The notes below the pieces were generated by a model that was given only the letters and a program-made list of their open reading frames with translations, did no database searches and was not told where the DNA came from. Positions 61,303 to 64,000 of a stretch of DNA of 64,000 nt are shown in pieces. Every line of letters starts with the position of its first letter. The first letter of the stretch is position 1. Both the position numbers and the translations under genes were made by a program. Origin of the DNA: Bremia lactucae (Eukaryota > Oomycota > Peronosporomycetes > Peronosporales > Peronosporaceae); the NCBI RefSeq assembly GCF_004359215.1, contig NW_027152213.1:1636704-1700703 (forward strand), in the 5' to 3' direction.

Positions 61303-62955
61303 ATGGACTCCACAGCTGCGCAGCCCTCCCCGCTAGCTAAAGTCTTCTCAACAAGTGACCTCAAAGAAGCGAATAAAGAGACATCGCTGTCACATCCCCC
61401 CAAGCCAATTAAATCAGCGTCAATGGGCGTGATCGACGATCACGAGAGCTACAATCTCTTTGGCATTGATCATGCTATCCCTGTGACAACCGGCGTCGTG
61501 AAGAATCTCTCGCCTTTGGCAAGCACAGCACCCGTTGAAGACGGTGGCGCTGGAGAGATACCTGTAGCGCTTACAGAGTCGACATCACCCGCTAGCTACG
61601 ACTTATTTCCAGAAATGGCAATCACAGAAAAATCAGAGCCAGTTAAAAAGGAGTCGGAAGTAATATCGTCGTTTGATCGACTCAATCATAGCGACAGTAC
61701 CAGCAGCGCCTCTGAAGGCACGAGGAACGTCAACGGATTACGTAGAGGAGAATATTCGCAGGACAGTGGCAATGGATTGCAAATCGTTAACGCGCATGAG
61801 CAGGCGAACGCACCGTCATACAAATTAGCAGGCAATGCCGTGGATATTGTGGCCGTAAAAACGCCCGATGGCAAGTATCTCACGACGTCATGGCACGTGT
61901 CGTTTTCATGGTCACGATTTCGAACAAGCTTTGCGACAGGAGTGGGCGATAAAGTTAGAATCTTATTGAATGGACGAGAATTACCGACCAAGATGGAGCT
62001 GCAAGAACGTGGTCGATGCATGTTTATCACAGGGGGCTTAATCATTCCACCTGAAGATTTGTGTTTTGCTGATTTGTCGGAAGTTCACCCAAATTTAGTT
62101 CGGTTTGAGCACTATCAAAAGTATACGAACACAGTCCGTTACGTGGATGCCAAGTTGCATTTATGGGGACCCAATGAATCGGTAGTGGTGGTGGATTTGG
62201 ATGGAACACTAACGATAAGTGACGTTGAGGGGCATATTCGCACGTTGCGTCTCGGACAGTACGACTTTTTACACGCAGGATCCTGTGACTTTTTCACAAA
62301 ATTGCATGAGCTAGGCTTGCGAATTGTATATCTCACGGCGCGTCCGTTAGACTGGGCGTCAGCCTCACGAATTCACTTGGAGAACGCCGTGCAACATTCG
62401 ATTTCACTACCCCCTGGAGTGCTCATTACAAACTCTACTGGTCTTACTGGTGCATTGTTTACCGAGGTGGTGAACAAGACACCGCACCTTTTTAAGATTC
62501 AAGTACTGAACGAACTGCAATTGACGCTCATTCACGCTGGCCGCGTGACGGAACACCCTGTCTTTGTTGCAGGCTTTGGCAATCGCCCCACCGATGTTGT
62601 GGCGTATCAGGAAGTCGGCATGGATCCCAGCCTAATTTTCATGCTAGACCCATACTCAAACGTCAAAGCCGTGTCCAACCCACGCCTATATGAGTCATAC
62701 AGCGATCCAAATGCGCTGCTTTGGCTGCTGCCAAAGCTGAAGCATCGCGTGCCGATTGAAAAAGCTGGTCGTATCGATGACTATACCGTGCGTGAACTTG
62801 TTTTGGCTGAAGACCGTGAGCAACTACGCGTGGCTGAAATGCAGGCACGACAGATGCAGCAAGAAGAATTTGACCGTGCTCGTCAAGAAGCCAATCAAGC
62901 CCGAGTATCTTTTAGCAACTCGGTATACGCCAGCAACCGAGATCTCTCGAGGTAG
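61303..62955 (+). CDS. Lipin-family phosphatidate phosphatase
   Basis: A single-exon 550-aa protein. Lipins dephosphorylate phosphatidate to diacylglycerol (Mg2+-dependent PAP1), controlling phospholipid versus storage-lipid synthesis at ER/nuclear membranes. Residues 1-170 are a Ser/Thr/Glu-rich, disordered-looking extension. About 175-245 is the N-Lip domain (GNAVDIVAVKTPDGKYLTTS, WHVSFSW, ILLNGRELPTKMEL). About 285-455 is the C-Lip/LNS2 HAD-type phosphatase: VVVVDLDGTLTISD has the catalytic D-x-D-x-T at 298-302. Next come YLTARPLDWA and GFGNRPTDVVAYQEVGM. The order N-Lip then LNS2 with little between is compact; in animals and fungi N-Lip sits at the very N-terminus, so the 170-residue leader is unusual. 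The C-terminal 55 residues are a charged, Gln-rich helix. Start: first ATG after an AT-rich leader. Confidence 0.9.
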   Translation: MDSTAAQPSPLAKVFSTSDLKEANKETSLSHPPKPIKSASMGVIDDHESYNLFGIDHAIPVTTGVVKNLSPLASTAPVEDGGAGEIPVALTESTSPASYDLFPEMAITEKSEPVKKESEVISSFDRLNHSDSTSSASEGTRNVNGLRRGEYSQDSGNGLQIVNAHEQANAPSYKLAGNAVDIVAVKTPDGKYLTTSWHVSFSWSRFRTSFATGVGDKVRILLNGRELPTKMELQERGRCMFITGGLIIPPEDLCFADLSEVHPNLVRFEHYQKYTNTVRYVDAKLHLWGPNESVVVVDLDGTLTISDVEGHIRTLRLGQYDFLHAGSCDFFTKLHELGLRIVYLTARPLDWASASRIHLENAVQHSISLPPGVLITNSTGLTGALFTEVVNKTPHLFKIQVLNELQLTLIHAGRVTEHPVFVAGFGNRPTDVVAYQEVGMDPSLIFMLDPYSNVKAVSNPRLYESYSDPNALLWLLPKLKHRVPIEKAGRIDDYTVRELVLAEDREQLRVAEMQARQMQQEEFDRARQEANQARVSFSNSVYASNRDLSR

Positions 62956-63844
62956 ATTGGCCAGAAAGTGTATTAACTTTATAGGAGATAGACAGTGGTA
63001 TTGCTATACATCTTGGGGTGATGTCTAAAGGCTATTTTGTAAACTAGCACAACACTGCTGAAGCGTTTGAGTAATTAATGTTTGCTGTATTCGGGCGTTT
63101 GGATTTATATCTCTGATGTCACAACACACGAACAAAAAAAAACAATCAAGCAACAGCAGCTTCCATCTAAGTAGTATTCTAACGGTCTGCAATGCAGGCA
63201 GGTGCCAATAAGTTAGGCACGACCATATAAGATTATAAACATCAGCGCAAATCAAGGAATTCTTTTGAGACGACAGACCTAAGCAAAGCACCCACACAGC
63301 TTCGGACTTTCGGCCTGCTAAAGGTTAACGATCGAAGCACTTTTTGTGGTGAGGGGTGTCTGTCGGCAATGCGGGCAATCGATACATAGGGATCTTTGCA
63401 TACCAGTGTCGTAGATCGATACATAGGGATCTTTTCGTACCAGTGTCATTGTTATTAAAGAATTTATTGCGGCGCTGTTTGCATCGTGGGAATTCAAGGT
63501 AGGCTATTTGGCACTACGCCGCATTAAAAAATATTAATTGCCGCCACAATGAATGACATATGGGCGTTGAAATCTAGCTGGTTTGTTCGCGAAGGTTGAT
63601 GGAATCTTCTTGTGCCTAAACTGCAGAAGTATCAGGAACGAAACAATACCTTACGGTTTCTTACAGCACTCTCTATCATTCCATAATTGCCGTATGACTG
63701 CGTTGGCATTATTGCAGCAATATTTCTTGCTGTAAGCTATCCGACTTTAACAGCAAAATATAGAACTGACAAGAGGTGTCAACGGGCAAATAAAAAAGAG
63801 TCACGTTTCCGTATATTCGTTGACGCATATCCGTTTTTATGACA
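62956..63844. other. Convergent intergenic region lipin / RuvB-like 1
   Basis: 889 bp without a supportable gene; a 90-codon minus-strand ORF at 63025-63297 lacks any recognisable feature. It holds one short direct repeat (63378-63447). Confidence 0.4.
63378..63447 (+). repeat. Direct repeat, 33-bp unit, two copies
   Basis: ATCGATACATAGGGATCTTT plus GCATACCAGTGTC at 63378-63410 is repeated at 63415-63447 with two or three changes. Confidence 0.7.
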
Positions 63845-64000
63845 TTACATTAGGTATCCTTCTGTCTGCGCCAAAGCATGAGCTGAGCGCTTGGCATCAT
63901 TAAAGAGGCCATTTGTCTCTTCAATGTCATCAACTGCTACTTCCGTGCGGCCTTGAGTCTCAGCCAGAATGCGAGATGGCGTTAATAATTGTACACTGTA
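63845..64000 (-). CDS. RUVBL1: RuvB-like 1 (pontin) C-terminus, partial at right edge
   Basis: The minus-strand frame from the right edge to TAA (63847-63845) gives 51 codons: YSVQLLTPSRILAETQGRTE, VAVDDIEETNGLFNDAKRSA, HALAQTEGYLM. YSVQLLTPxxxLA and the x-x-L-F-x-D-A-K-x-S-A-x-x-L-A tail match the C-terminal end of RuvB-like 1, an AAA+ ATPase of chromatin-remodelling (INO80, SWR1/TIP60) and R2TP complexes. RuvB-like 2 proteins have a longer, different tail after the LF-D-x-x-R-S block. The ATPase motifs lie outside the window. It is convergent with the lipin gene. Confidence 0.85.
   Translation of the reverse strand, partial: YSVQLLTPSRILAETQGRTEVAVDDIEETNGLFNDAKRSAHALAQTEGYLM

Noticed and set aside
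63025..63297. 90-codon minus-strand ORF near the right edge
   Set aside because: Cys/Leu-rich composition without motif, located between two convergent genes; most likely 3' UTR or spacer.

Overview
The window looks like nuclear DNA of an oomycete, most likely Peronosporales (Phytophthora or a downy mildew). Single-copy genes have very short introns (61-78 bp, donors mostly GTACGT/GTAAGG/GTGAGC, acceptors CAG/TAG) and are separated by only 100-450 bp. Several proteins have domain combinations I associate with oomycetes: a PH/FYVE-like PI4-kinase, a PH-PH-PH-ELMO protein and an M50B-like protease. The gene blocks are sandwiched between large blocks of decayed LTR retrotransposons. Species cannot be told from sequence alone.

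Layout. 1-16.5 kb: nested, broken Ty3/Gypsy elements of two families, here called family 1 (LTR about 455-531 bp, chromodomain integrase) and family 2 (LTR about 440-590 bp). 16.7-33.1 kb: a gene-dense island with RNase P/MRP subunit POP4 (+), PH-ELMO protein (-), COP9 signalosome subunit 6 (+), cytosolic seryl-tRNA synthetase (+), M50B-like membrane metalloprotease (+), type III-beta-like PI4-kinase (-), ribosome-biogenesis WD40 protein BOP1/ERB1 (+) and a glutamine-rich repeat protein (-). 34.4-35.9 kb: a dead pogo/Tigger-type DDE transposase. 36.4-61.0 kb: a second retrotransposon block holding a nearly full-length family 1 element with both LTRs (36.74-46.68 kb), a sister copy in opposite orientation (about 51.1-57.6 kb), a third 3' half (57.6-60.84 kb), and two fused family 2 3' ends (46.9-51.0 kb). 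61.0-64.0 kb: a scrap of organellar LSU rRNA, a lipin-type phosphatidate phosphatase (+), and the C-terminus of RuvB-like 1 (-) running off the right edge.

The host genes are housekeeping genes (RNA processing, translation, ribosome assembly, protein turnover, phosphoinositide/phosphatidate metabolism). They are not an operon and I see no evidence of a shared pathway, although two are lipid enzymes. Exon joins were worked out by eye from frame, splice signals and family alignment, and all proposed joins add up to intact reading frames.

The most interesting signal is in the retrotransposons. In both Gypsy families, every copy that keeps its 3' end carries an extra ORF on the opposite strand between the end of pol and the 3' LTR, running tail-to-tail into the pol stop codon. 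I recognise no domain in either antisense product. Other points worth a look: two inverted sister copies sharing the same 40-nt deletion next to the RT active site, composite insertions of rDNA, organelle-like DNA and retroelement scraps inside one element, and an apparently non-canonical 5' splice site in POP4.
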